From: Odontocerum albicorne | Taxonomy: Eukaryota; Arthropoda; Insecta; Trichoptera; Odontoceridae | DNA: 64,000 nt | Assembly: GCA_949825065.1 (NCBI GenBank) | Contig: OX463845.1 | Coordinates: 23,662,728-23,726,727 of the forward strand | Direction: 5' to 3' | Part shown: in pieces, positions 43,645 to 54,612 of the stretch | Position numbering within the stretch: position 1 is the stretch's first letter | How the letters are laid out: each line of letters begins with the position of its first letter | Made by a program: the position numbers and the translations under genes | Notes under the pieces: generated by a model | The model's input: the letters and a program-made list of their open reading frames with translations, nothing else | Told to the model about the DNA's origin: nothing | Database searches by the model: none

Positions 43645-44135
43645 GCCTTGTCGTATAGAAATAGAGCTTGGATTTGGCAGAAAGATAAAAATAAGATTAA
43701 TACTTTGAAGATGCGTGCTCTAAGAAAAAAGTGTGAACAGTTATTGTATGACAGAACGCGGAATGAATATGGTACATCAGAAATAAATGCATGGATAAAA
43801 TGGGTGTTTTAAGTAAGAAGAAGAAAGGAGCGTTTAGATGGTTTGCACACAGAAAGAATGCATGATTAAAAAAATACTTAGCCCTTATAAGTCAAAAGTA
43901 CAAGGTTTGAGTGCAGACAGAGACCGAGGAAAGCATGGCGGGATTAAGTTAACCAGATTTGAAAAAGGTGAAGTGAGAAGTGTGAATAATGATAGAAGAT
44001 TATACATGACGAGATGTATGAATCCGGATGATGCAAAAATTGTGTTATTGGATATACAAGTATGGAGCTCTGTTCACTCTGCCTACCCCGCAAGGGAGAC
44101 GAGGTTATGTTATGTATGTATGGATGTAAGTTATT
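43645..44135 (+). mobile_element. LINE 3' fragment, second RTE-like subfamily
   Basis: Plus-strand frame 43838-44149 holds LSADRDRGKHGGIKLTRFEKGEVRSVNN then MTRCMNPDDAKIVLLDIQVWSSVHSAYPARE, equivalent to the RGRPR..WLDQV...MDVEEAKDV...VWHSVLSAYPD blocks. It ends in TATGTATGTATGGATG. Confidence 0.7.
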
Positions 44136-44619
44136 ACCTTTTTTTATGAATGGTGCATATAAAATATAAAATTCCATCAACCTGTGATGGATAAATGAAA
44201 GGGCTATTTTTATTCTAAAGGTAAATTACTACTAACTCTATAGTAAATTTCACTTCATACGGATGAAATTTTGTTTTCCAGGATCGACTGTTATATATAC
44301 GAGTATGTGAACCTGTTATTATACTCTTCTATGCCATAGAAATGTATGAATGACCATCATCTCCACGGATAGCTCTCGTCCCGTCTACTGTCTCCTGTCT
44401 ACCCGGATCAATCCATATTAAACAATTTCAGTGGCCACTTCCTTTGACAAGGGACTGTCTCGTGTAGTGATTCGCATCTTTACATTTTGAAAGGTTTCCA
44501 GAAATGTTTATAAATATAACCGGCCAATGTGTTATATTTACTTGCTAATCAAATACACTTTTCAATAAATTTTGAATTTATTTTATTCACAAAATATATA
44601 AAAGGTAATAAAGATTGTA

Positions 44620-44780
44620 TTATGTTGCACTTCCGTTGTATACAGTTCAACCTGGTGAACTTATTGCCATGTGGAGATATGTTCTAACAAACCAGAAGAT
44701 GTTAAGCTATAAGTGAAAACCAACTGTAAATTATTCCACCGGGAATCACCTACCAACTGCGACGTGTTAGCAAATACTAA
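44620..44780 (-). repeat. tRNA-derived SINE (family S1)
   Basis: The minus strand contains GGTAGGTGATTCCCG (degraded B box), TCTTCTGGTTTGTTAGAACA body, and ACTGTATACAACGGAAGTGC tail. Head partly lost. Confidence 0.7.
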
Positions 44781-45655
44781 TTACATAACGAATATCATGG
44801 CTGAATAGTCACGATTGATATAGAGATATTGAACCAACTGAGTGGCACTAGATATATTCTCGGTACCGCCTAGCAGTATGAGTAGAATCTTGTCTGATAT
44901 TAATCCTCACGAATAAGCTAACACAGCCCCTTTTTGCTTAACAAAAAATTCGTGTAAAGTAGTATAAAAAATATTCAGTGTAAAAAATAAATAACTGATT
45001 CGTTTGTTCAAATGCATACTTCGTGACAATCTATAATTAATTAAATATATATTTTTTAAAACTTGGCTTTGTTGTGGGAGTAAGGATAGTGGAACTAACA
45101 AAATGAAGATTTTTTACTTTTATTCTATTGATTTGTTTACATGTCATGAGTACTAATAGTAACACCAGTCTGCATCATATTTTGTTCGGTAACATTGGGA
45201 ATGGAATCCGAACTACCGATTGGATGACAGACATTCTACCACTGCCACCTCTCATGCTGTATGTTTCGAGATAACGAATATACACAATTAATCAATATTA
45301 TGATATAACAGTTCTAATTACATTACTAAATGTATACGGTACTTGTGTTTTTGTAGTATAATGTTTATTCGGTATGAATATAAATTAACATACCTTTAAT
45401 TTTTTATCTTAAGAATTGAATTTCATAATAATGTTATCTATCCTTGTTTATGCTTTATATCATATCAAATACATATACAATATAATGTACTTAAAATATT
45501 TTTGCTAACTTGAACGCGCAACAATCAATAATACTCGTAAATTGAGTCATTTGTATTTATTATAAATACCTGTTGATTAAATAAAGGTGAAATGGTTATT
45601 TCAAAAATGTTTTAGATTTACAATTATAACATAATAACTAACGAGCTCCATCATA
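44781..45655. other. no gene recognised
   Basis: AT-rich. A minus-strand tRNA-like head (GGTGGCAGTGGTAGAATGTC...GTAGTTCGGATTCC) lies at 45203-45252 without a recognisable SINE body. Confidence 0.4.
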
Positions 45656-45659
45656 GGGT

Positions 45660-46320
45660 TACAATAGATAGCCACCAACTAGAACAAGAAATAAAGAAAA
45701 TTAAACGAATATCCTTAACGTGGACCGATTCAAGACTCTGATAATAAGTACTCTTAACTCGTTAAGATATTACGAAAAGGTCAACTAGGTAGATGATACC
45801 TTAGTGCTCTCATTTCGAAAAATGGAGGGTGTAAAACAAGACCCAAAGTTAATTTAGAATGGCAAAATCAGCGATGATAAGTTTGTATGAAGATATTAGA
45901 TTAACCGGTCTATACTCAGAAGAACCAAACTGTCTAGTTAAATCTTCAGTATTCTCCATAGCACTGTATAGTATGGAAACATGGACATTTAGAAAAAAAG
46001 CAAAGAAACATGATACATACCTTCAATATGTAGTGTTGGAGGCGGATGCTCCGTATCTCACGGGCCGCATGGTGCACCGACCAAGGTGGTCTCTATCATC
46101 CAAGAATTAGAGATTATCGAATTATCGAGAAGCTGGTGATCACGAAGACAGTTGAGGAAAACGAGCAAAATGAATATGTCCTATAAGATGGATGAACCAA
46201 ATAAAGGAATTTAACATGACCCCGGAGCGTTACGAATGGAGACAGATGGCGCACCCAGACATAGAAAAGGGGCACGACGCTCAGCATTGAACACACGATG
46301 AAGAAGAAAAAGAGCCATGA
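45660..46320 (+). mobile_element. LINE ORF2 C-terminal fragment
   Basis: Frames include MAKSAMISLYEDIR, SIALYSMETWTFRKKAKKHD, a shifted CWRRMLRISRAAWCTD, and near the end RYEWRQMAHPDIEKGHDAQH followed by DEEEK. This order is typical of the region from thumb to C-terminus of RTE/Jockey-type ORF2, including the common GHD.Q...RRR end. Several frameshifts and stops. Confidence 0.75.
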
Positions 46321-46867
46321 AACTATTGAAGATTTCTAAGGATACATAGTTTCTAAATATTTCAGGAGAATTTTCGAACCAATTATATTTAAAATATAAA
46401 CATTAATATTACTTAATTATTCTGACTGTCATTAAAGCATAAGACATCAAATGAATATTAATTTTAAAATGTTGACAATAACAGCAAGATTATAATTGCA
46501 GGTTTCCCTAGGATTACCTGTGTATTTGCGATTGTATTAATCAATATTTGATATGTGAAGTGCAAACATTCCGACCGAAAAATATTTTTAGTGTGATTTT
46601 ATTGGTTATTTGAATTTAAAATTGCGTGGTTCGATTTTGAGGTCAGCATTGACCGTGAATAAAATTAATTAGCATGCGATTTTTGGATCATGTCTAGGTT
46701 TTAGTTCTCAAACACGATAAATTACCTATTTTTTAAACATATTTTGCAGTGATTTGTGGCGTTGCTAAATTTGAAAAAGAGCGATCTTTATTTCCACTCT
46801 ATTGACTTACTTGAGTTTTATTTCTACTAGCTATATTCCACACGCCTCGTGCAAAATGATTAGTGTA
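46321..46867. other. no gene recognised
   Basis: AT-rich; nothing supported. Confidence 0.4.
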
Positions 46868-46869
46868 TA

Positions 46870-48125
46870 CAATTGTCTCTCAATATCCGCGGAGGATTGA
46901 TTCCTAGACCCCCTGCGGATATGCGAATGCTCGAGTTCCTTATTATGAGCTGTGCGTATGTGTGTTAAATAAATTTAAACAATTTTTGTATATACGAGTA
47001 TTTATTGAATACATAATTATATCAACTACTTATTTATTATCATTTAATGTTTTTGTATCACAATATACATGTACAATGGTGCGGGCTGAAAAAAAAAACT
47101 TGACATCCTCCCGGCTGGACTCGCCCTCCTATTGGTGGGGTGTATCTCTATTGGGAGGATGTTACTAAATGATCCTAGACTGTTTGATAGGTTCGTTCTG
47201 AAATGTATTTTCTTTTCCATTACCGTTATGATATATGTGTTATTTCAGAATATATATTTACATACTATGTTGCTTTCAATAAACCTATTATTTTTTAATA
47301 TAAAAGGGCGTAGTGCTGCAAACGTGCTCGATCCGCGGATCGCATACTGCCCTCATCCTGTTAAAGCAGCCCGCGGGTGTAATGGTATTATTTTATTATG
47401 TACGTAAAACGAAAAATAGGTCATTCGGCACAAAAAAAGCGCGCATTCGTCCTTCCTGGGTTCTTTTCGACATGATATTGACAATTGAGCTGAAGGAAAT
47501 CAATATAAATGGAGAAGCAATATTCCATCAACATTCTTCACCGTGCCACAAATCTAAGACTATTTCCAAGAAAACAATATTACCCTCTCCTGATATAATA
47601 AATCCGAATAAAAAATATGGGCTATTTGGTAAGCCACGATCTGGAAAACAGACTACATACAACGGAACAGAATATGGTTGAAACAGTAATTAACGTGTTG
47701 TTTTGGGATGATAAATTTTGAAAAACTGTAAAAATTTATTGAACTGAAAACGTGTACAAGAAGTAATGAATACACATATGATATTTATCAAATATGATTT
47801 AGAAAATGTTTGAACTTTTTATGACTAAAAACACCTATTTTCAATTATTTTATGTTTATTCATTTTAATTTGCACAGTATTATAGTTGTTATGCTGTATT
47901 GTCAAAGGAATAACGAAAAAAAACGTATATACGTGATCAGTACATACACAACAATCGTAGACCTAAGTATCTATCAGCAAATGTTACGTCAGCAGCAAAG
48001 TAAAATTTCCTTTCGTGTGATATATTCAAATTTTTCTTTTTTGGAACTCTGTATATTTTTTCGAATATTTTCCACAATTCGTTGAATCCGCGGATGCAGA
48101 GCCCGCCCACACGGAGGATCGATTG
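46870..48125. mobile_element. Tigger-like element, both termini recognisable
   Basis: The left end, after TA, reads CAATTGTCTCTCAATATCCG, then ATTGATTCCTAGACCCCCTG, and resembles one Tigger-group terminus. The right end, read on the minus strand, contains TCCGTG.GGGCGGGCTCTGCATCCGCGG and ATTCAACG, the other typical terminus. The 1.26-kb interior has no recognisable transposase. A 122-codon frame at 47313-47681 is unassigned. The right TA is not visible, so this could also be two separate fragments. Confidence 0.5.
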
Positions 48126-48600
48126 CATTATGTTATGTTCTTATTCGTGCTTCGTCTGACAGCTTAAATGCTCGAAAATTATTATTGCACCACAAACACA
48201 CAAGTGCAGGCTGGGCCTTCTTACAATTTAATGTTTAATTAAACCAGCTCCACGGCTCACGGAGCTATAATACGATTTAAGCGTTGTCATATACAAATTT
48301 AAAATCTAATAAAAGTTTCAAGGCTTCGCGTTAGTCGCCGTTAATGTTGCTTGTTACGTAATAGAAGTGCTTGTCGTAATTTAGTGCATTTAAATTTTAC
48401 GTCGTTTCAAGGTGGATGTATTGTATTTCTTGTTCCGCTTTGTTCCAGAGTCAAGTGGAATAGAAAATTTTATTTTATGGTTTTATTGAACTTGCCATTA
48501 TACGGATCAACTTTTCTAACGAGATTATTAGAAAGCAAGGATGATGACTTGTATTTTGTCTGTTTTTTGTTTTACTTTTTAGAACTTACGTTTTTGCTTC
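48126..48600. other. no gene recognised
   Basis: A 105-codon frame at 48351-48668 overlaps the next SINE and is unlikely to be real. Nothing else seen. Confidence 0.4.
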
Positions 48601-48604
48601 CTCT

Positions 48605-48812
48605 ACATCCATATTGTATTACTCTTTCGTTGTATATTGTTCAACATGGGGGATTAGTTGCCATATGACAATCTTGAACAGCCAACCAGAAAGGTGTTAG
48701 AGGTCTGAAGTGAGAACAAAACTAATCGATCCCCTTTAAAAAAAAAAATACCAACGGAAATCGAACCCGCAACCTCTAGAAGACATGTGTCTTTCGAACC
48801 AAGTCACGGTGG
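48605..48812 (-). repeat. tRNA-derived SINE (family S1)
   Basis: The minus strand carries GAGGTTGCGGGTTCGATTTC (best B box in the window), body CACCTTTCTGGTTGGCTGTTC and tail AACAATATACAACGAAAGAG TAATACAATA. Head CACCGTGACTTGGTTCGAAAG. Confidence 0.85.
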
Positions 48813-48855
48813 TCGTCTAGCTGGTAAGACACCTGTCTTCGCAAGCCACTATCCA
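48806..48855 (+). repeat. SINE S1 head, abutting the previous copy
   Basis: GGTGGTCGTCTAGCTGGTAA GACACCTGTCTTCG is a clean A-box head in the opposite orientation to the adjacent copy. No body follows. Confidence 0.65.
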
Positions 48856-49079
48856 TACACCTCTTCTGGTTCTTACCGATAACCTTCCTTCGATTAAATT
48901 TTTTTCTAAATAATATATATTATATTTTCTTCGGTCTACCCATTTCATCGATCTCTTTAATTTTAGTCATGTTTATATATTGTACATTTGTATTTGTTTT
49001 GCAATTATTTCACAACCCATTCTCATGATATTTTCAGACCATCTCAAAATTATTTTCTTTATTCTATTAATACGTAAAA

Positions 49080-49450
49080 AATAATATAACAGTGCCTTTT
49101 TATGCTCTCGTCTAATAAAATTTGATTTATTTCTGTGCCTTATATAACAAGGATTGTCATTTATAATGACAACAATATACATACCATTATCGAGGTAGGC
49201 AGAAACGAGAGAACACCAAACTTTCCTATCGCAACTTACATCTTTCGTCAATTCTACATCCATATACTTTCTCATACAGCTTCTACGATTTTTCTGACTT
49301 TTTACATTTCCTTTCAAAATATATACTTGCTCCAATAATATTTTCCTTGTTCTTCCTCTCCGCGCCGCGCCTTGCACTCACATTTTCACTGTATATGTGT
49401 TAGTCTTTTTTCATGCATCCGTTCCACGTGCCTAAACCACAAGCAATATC
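49080..49450 (-). mobile_element. LINE 3' fragment (RTE-like)
   Basis: The minus strand includes RGRTRKILLEQVYI, LKGNVKSQKNRRSCMRKYMD, VELTKDVSCDRKVWCSLVSAYLD. The tail runs into AT-rich DNA at about 49.15 kb. Confidence 0.75.
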
Positions 49451-49549
49451 AAGGATAAAATTGTATTTTGAAGAAAGGTTGTTTTAAAACTTAAATTTTA
49501 CCGCTGACTAAATACTTTCAAAGGAAAATGAATGATTTATGATACGTGA

Positions 49550-49675
49550 CTTAGTCGATATGCGCTTGACTTCCAAGTCGGAGGTTACGGATTGGAAGTT
49601 TGTTGAAACAACACGTGCCAATTATGTGGCCATATTGTACTGTATTCAACGGAAGTGTAATATATTATAAGATTT
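49550..49675 (+). repeat. SINE S1, internally deleted
   Basis: Head GACTTAGTCGATATGCGCTTG, B-box-like GGTTACGGATTGG, then directly the tail region CCATATTGTACTGTATTCAAC GGAAGTGTAATA. The central body is missing. Confidence 0.6.
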
Positions 49676-50120
49676 TAGTGGCACTATGAGATTATCGTTT
49701 TTCTCTGAATATTAATTTATTACCATAAATTGACAAGCGGAATTGATCATATGACTTTGAAAGGGATTTTATAAAATTTATGTTACGGCTCCGTAAAATA
49801 TATTTAAATTTATGTTTGAATTTTTATATTTTCAAATAAGTTTTTTAACAATATCAAAGGTTAATCTGTTTTATGTTGGTTAAATGGATTTTTTTTTTTG
49901 AAACGTCTAAATATGTCTGAAAAAAAATTGATTTTTTTCAAATAATGGGAAAAAAATCTAAGGATTTTTATTTTATTGTAATTAAAATGTATAATAGCCT
50001 TTATATAATGTGACCACAACAGGAACAATGATATTCATGCGTTTCTTGTGAAGTGGCTATGCCTTCAAAGCTTATTAAAGAGCTCAACCCTTAATTGACA
50101 GTATTTTATTTTTCTAACAG
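49676..50120. other. no gene recognised
   Basis: AT-rich with long T and A runs; nothing supported. Confidence 0.4.
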
Positions 50121-50146
50121 TATATTTTCTTTATTTCAGGTGAGTG
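50118..50146 (+). promoter_or_regulatory. recursive-splice-like site (3'ss joined to 5'ss)
   Basis: A pyrimidine-rich tract ending TTTCTTTATTTCAG is followed at once by GTGAGT (50140). An acceptor fused to a donor with no exon between is the signature of ratchet points in long insect introns. TTCTAAC just upstream could be a branch site. Chance is possible in AT-rich DNA. Confidence 0.35.
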
Positions 50147-50387
50147 AATATCATCGAAAATGTTTATCATTTACATCACTTAAAGCAGTAAGTTTATGAT
50201 ATTTATCTTGAGTATATACGAGGCGTATCCAGAAAGTAAGTGTACTGAGGCTTTCACGACCGGATGGATTTTATTTTCGACATGTTGGCTACACTTCCGT
50301 GTAGCCTGACCCTTCTCCTCTGCAACGACACCGGTTCGAGGTCAGTACGTTGAGAAGTGTCGACGCGACAACACGTTTCGTGAAAAA

Positions 50388-50458
50388 TGTCAACCCCATC
50401 TCCCGCCAAGTGCGAAATTTTGTAAAAAATTCGCACTTGGCGGGAGATGGGGTTGACA
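50388..50458. repeat. perfect inverted repeat, 29-bp arms
   Basis: Left arm 50388-50416 (TGTCAACCCCATCTCCCGCC...) and right arm 50430-50458 are exact reverse complements around a 13-nt loop. The arms include part of the transposase reading frame. Confidence 0.97.
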
Positions 50459-50459
50459 A

Positions 50460-51045
50460 GAGTTTTTGAGGCGCTGCAAACTCCATGGAGATGAATTTCT
50501 CCGCTCCATCGTTACTGGAGATGAAACTTGGGTTGCACACTACACGCCTGAAACCAAAAGGCAGTCTCAGCAGTGGCGTCACACCTCTTCACCCTCCGCC
50601 AAAAAGTTCAAAACCACAATTTCAGCCAAGAAAATCATGGCATCCGTGTTTTGGGACTGTCAAGGCATAATTTGAATTGAATATATGCCTTAAGGGGAGA
50701 CCATCAACTCTGCAAGATACTGTGAGATCCAAAAAAAAATGCGGAGGGCGATTCAGAACAAGAGGAGAGGCATGCTGACAAAGGGAGTCTGCCTGTTGCA
50801 CGACAATGCCAGACGGAACTGCTCGCCTCGTTTAAATGGGATGTCCTGAACCATCATCTCATCTCTTTACCTCCCTGAAGCTGCACATGGGTGGAAAAAG
50901 GTTTTCAATCTACGAGGAGGTAAAGGAAGAGGTGGAGAAGTGGACGGAGGGGTTGGCGGGAAACTACTTCGAGGAAGGCATCAAAAATTGATACCCCGCT
51001 TCACCACCTGCATTGAGAGGAATGGCGACTATGTCGAAAAATAGC
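50460..51045 (+). pseudogene. mariner transposase relic, C-terminal half
   Basis: The plus strand encodes RRCKLHGDEFLRSIVTGDETWVAHYTPETK, SAKKIMASVFWDCQGII, then after a stop GETINSARYC and CLLHDNARRN. These are the first two catalytic Asp blocks of the DD34D domain. The third (YSPDLAPSD) is lost in a deletion; only KVFNLRGG- and IERNGDYVEK-like ends remain. N-terminal DNA-binding domain is absent. Confidence 0.82.
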
Positions 51046-51148
51046 TTACATATGTACTACCGTAACCACGTAATTTTTTTGTTTAAATAAAAAAAATTGT
51101 AGCCTACAAAAATTCAGTACACTTAGTTTCTGGATATGCCTCGTATAT

Positions 51149-52935
51149 TTTTTCAAAGCATTTAATTTAATTTTTAAATACTTTGAAGGTTTGCATGTTT
51201 TATCTAGCAGCAAGTCATTCTGATGATTGACTGTCCCTATATGTTCAGCTCTAAAAGTAATGATCAATGATCTTGTTACTCACCATACTTCGAATAGTCG
51301 GCCACGTGGTGCGCAGGTTTTATCTAAAACAATTTCCTTGAAAAAATTCAAGAATTATTTATTTCTTAAGAGTTTTTGTGACTTGTTTAACAACTTTCCA
51401 ATTCCTGTACCAAAAAATCTTCATCTGTCCAAAGTTGAAGGTCAATATTTTCTGTGTTGTCTACTTGGCAACTCTGTTTAATTAATTTATTAGACCTTTG
51501 ACCTTTTAATATAACTCCGATATTTCTTACTATCACCTTCTGTTTCGAACTTTGATTTAATTACCAAATATTAACACGTTTAGTTAAATAATATTAAAAA
51601 TTGTTCAAATAGCGTTCTCTCCGTTAATGAAGTCATATTCCCTTAAACTTCGAAGATTTTCGAATTCCAGCACAGTTTATTACTTATTGTACTGTCTGTC
51701 TACAATAGAATATTCACTCATTATAGCGATGTATATGTACATACTCGTATATAATCACACCTTAAATGAGCGTGAAACAATATTTACATATTTGCACGGA
51801 TATATGGTAGCTCACTCTTAAATTTAAGAATCCTCAAAATATCATATATACACAATAAAGTTTTTTGTAATTGAAACTATAGTATCGATTTTATATTTAC
51901 GAGTAGTTATTTATTTAGACATTTATTTATAAAATATACAAACCGCGATTTTATGGCTTAACAGTAACCTCTTACAAACAACCAGACAAGAATTACGCAG
52001 ATTACTGATATTTGCGGGGTGAAAAGTAACAACGTTATTTTAAAAAATTAAAAGCATTCTTAAAGCATTAAAAAACAAGTGAAATAAACAGAAAAACAGA
52101 ATATTTGAAAATGTCACCAAAGATTGAGAAAGGAGATGGAAAAGGACAAGTATGGTGAAACATATTTCGTCATTAAAGAAAGACGTAATATTTTTTAAGT
52201 CGTTTGAAGCAAGCCAACGAGGATGACAGTCCTACGGCTGCCGGAAATTGGTTCCAGAGACTGGTGATATGGATATTAAATTTATTTTATAGATATCAGA
52301 GTCCTGAATCCTTGTTGCATCATATAATATTTTGTGCTTTCGGTTTGAAAAGAGTGTTATATTTTTTTTATATAATTAAGGCTAACTCTGTGATTGTAAT
52401 AAACTATTCGCAATATAATAATTTTCCTATTTGTGTCTTTGAACGAAGGTTAATTGCTGAAAGCTAATCTTCATCATTGAGTTTATATTAAAGAATAGAA
52501 GATGATGATGCCAATATATATTAAGAGCACTTCATATTGTACTAATTTCGCACAGTTATTTTTATGTCAATACGTGTTTCGACTTTTTTGCTTTATCGTC
52601 TAACACGAGGACCCGATTCATAGTCCGGCCAAAATACGAAATATTTATTTTCAACCTTAAAATTTGGTGATTTAAATTAAGTATCGGGCCTCGATCTCCA
52701 AATAGCACGACAGGATCCAGGTCTCCCATTTACTAAAATGAATATATGGTCTTAGCTATTTATTACTGAAGTTTTTCATAGTCTATTTAATCAGAACATA
52801 TATTTTATTTATTATTTATAAACATTTTTATGCTTTGATTATTAAAATACGGCCTTGATTATCCATTTTGAATTTCATTGTAAGCTGATTTTTTTTTCGA
52901 AATAATTAATCTTGCTTGTTGTTTTTAAATATTTT
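51149..52935. other. no gene recognised
   Basis: AT-rich. Open frames at 51227 and 52204 have no motif. The text around 52200-52260 (LKQANEDDSPTAAGNWFQRLV) looks protein-like for about 20 codons but could not be assigned. Confidence 0.35.
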
Positions 52936-52938
52936 CAG

Positions 52939-53131
52939 ACAATTCGATTATTTTCATTCAGGAAGCATACAGCAGCAGTCATGTTTAATCGAGTGCATCA
53001 CATTTCGGTTTGAAAATGATATTGAATGCGTGACAACAGCGTGTTCACTCGACTACGTAGCGTCCTCGATTCATTTAAACCACCAGTATCCTTACGAAAC
53101 AGTAATGAAAAACTGTAAAAGTTCATCCTGA
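52939..53131 (+). CDS. candidate Cys-rich host exon (hypothetical)
   Basis: Preceded by a good acceptor, TGTTTTTAAATATTTTCAG. If spliced in phase 1 it encodes QFDYFHSGSIQQQSCLIECI then TFRFENDIECVTTACSLDYV ASSIHLNHQYPYETVMKNCKSSS and stop. Five cysteines, including a C-x3-C pair, suggest a secreted or extracellular protein, but no family is recognised. The sequence is more GC-balanced than its flanks. No upstream partner exon was found, so it may be chance or a relic. Confidence 0.3.
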
Positions 53132-53590
53132 ATTAGACTTTATCAACCAAAATCGTCAGGGTCGACTCTAGGCCAGCGCGAGACGTATGTATATACAAAT
53201 ATTTTCTACTCGTGCGTTAAGGTTTAATCAATCCTTTTACTACTCTTAAAAAAGTCTTAAATAAAATGTGTGTATTTATTGTACTGTAAACCTTCATATA
53301 CACGTTGAATAACGGCAATATCTGGGAAATTTTAATGTTATTGTATTTTAGTACCAATTCAAGTAATACAGTAATCAATTTACGCGAGTAATTGGTTCTA
53401 GGAAAACAGTTCAGAAATGAAAACCGCGTAAATGAAGCCATTGAATGCTTTATAAAATAGTAATAAATGAAAGGAAATCGATTTTTTTAACAAATGCATG
53501 GATTTAGTATAACGTTAAAAATACCATCTCTTTCCATGTTTATATTTTGGCACAGACAACTTTAGATCTAACCTGATAAACCATACTTGC
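53132..53590. other. no gene recognised
   Basis: AT-rich; nothing supported. Confidence 0.4.
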
Positions 53591-53592
53591 AG

Positions 53593-53829
53593 TTTAGCCT
53601 TTTCTGTACGAAGCAGAAACGACTGCTAATTCCCGCAATTGGAGCGATATTAAATGCGGCAATTCGGGAAGCCATGCAGAAACTTTCAGCGGAGTGGAGT
53701 TCGCTGCAATTGGATTTGGATAATTTACGTGTTACAGTCTCGCTTCTGTGGTGGTGCAGACTATTTTTTATCCTTTTTTATATTATAAGACTACCAATAT
53801 ATCCACAATGGAAAACACATTATGTTTGA
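53593..53829 (+). CDS. candidate exon or unassigned ORF (hypothetical)
   Basis: Follows an acceptor-like CATACTTGCAG. The open frame reads FSLFCTKQKRLLIPAIGAIL NAAIREAMQKLSAEWSSLQL DLDNLRVTV, with a donor-like GTGTTA at about 53730. The first 45 codons look coding: amphipathic helix pattern and GC-balanced codons. After that it becomes hydrophobic and AT-rich, which fits intron. Function unknown. Confidence 0.3.
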   Translation, partial: FSLFCTKQKRLLIPAIGAILNAAIREAMQKLSAEWSSLQLDLDNLRVTVSLLWWCRLFFILFYIIRLPIYPQWKTHYV

Positions 53830-54010
53830 AATAAGTAATGGGAAGTTACCATTTGAAAATTGCTCTGTTTGCAAAAAGTTTAATTTAACGAATGATATGA
53901 TTCAACTGAGAAAAATATGTTTGGATCTATTGAATGATATTTTGATAAAAACAAAGTCTGAAATGGTGTATGGATCTAAGAGTGGAGAACAATGTCATTC
54001 GTTTTTGTAA
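53822..54010 (+). other. unassigned small ORF next to inverted repeat
   Basis: A 62-codon frame (MFEISNGKLPFENCSVCKKF...) with one C-x2-C pair. It ends exactly where the 94-bp inverted repeat starts. It may be the edge of an element of which the inverted repeat is the terminus. No family recognised. Confidence 0.25.
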
Positions 54011-54239
54011 TTTATTTTTATCAAACACTGTTTATTCCACTTTTTTGTGACGGTATAACCCTACCGGTTACAAGGCTTTCACCGCATCTTCAGGGGAGCA
54101 CAAACAAGACTTGTTTGCGTCTCTCCCCTGACTCTCCCCTGAAGACTCCCCTGAAGATGAGGTGAAAGCCTTGAAACCGGTAGGGTTATACCGTCACAAA
54201 AAAGTGGAATAAACAGTGTTTGATAAAAATAAATTACAA
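54005..54239. repeat. Penelope-like termini head-to-head, 94-bp inverted repeat
   Basis: Arms 54005-54098 and 54146-54239 are reverse complements with two mismatches, around a 47-nt centre holding three copies of CTCCCCTGA. Each arm contains CCCCTGAAGATG.GGTGAAAGCC followed by ACCGGTAGGGTTATA. These are the same blocks as at 42.8 and 62.5 kb, here with CTGAAGA in place of CTGATGA. The distal CTTTAAACCTCCAC block follows at 54242. Confidence 0.9.
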
Positions 54240-54299
54240 TGTCTTTAAACCTCCACAACGTTAATGCCTTAACTATGAACAACAATGTAATTCGTGATT

Positions 54300-54612
54300 T
54301 TTTTTTTGCGTTATGTCCCTTGTCTGCCTTGAAAGAGAAGCAACGTGATGGTATGTATTTATGTATACATACATATAATTCGCCATTTTTGTGTTGAGGT
54401 AGGCAGAGAGGACAGAGTGCCAGACCTTCGTATCTCGACACACATCCTGCGCATCTTCATCCATACACATTTTACAATTTATCTTCTCTAACCTACAATT
54501 TCTCTGTATTTCTACTTTTCCTTTTAAATATTATTCACTTGATCCAACCATACTGTCTTCGATTTTCTTAAACCACGCCTTGCACTTTCATTTGTTTTGT
54601 TAGTCTTACTTT
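54300..54612 (-). mobile_element. LINE 3' fragment (RTE-like)
   Basis: Minus strand: MCMDEDAQDVCRDTKVWHSVLSAYL, with a tail of ATACATACATA-type repeats at 54337-54375. Upstream part degraded. Confidence 0.75.

Larger units (their letters stand above)
50217..51147 (+). mobile_element. mariner relic with CGAGGC termini
   Basis: Inverted ends TACGAGGC.TATCCAGAAA then .TAAGTGTACTGA border a 0.93-kb element. It is shorter than an autonomous mariner because of a deletion in the 5' half of the gene. A 29-bp-arm hairpin sits at 50388-50458. The ends resemble the CGAGG type at 7768 rather than the Mos1-like type. Confidence 0.8.

Noticed and set aside
47313..47681. 122-codon frame as a host gene
   Set aside because: No splice sites, no family motif, and it lies between Tigger-like termini; left unassigned.
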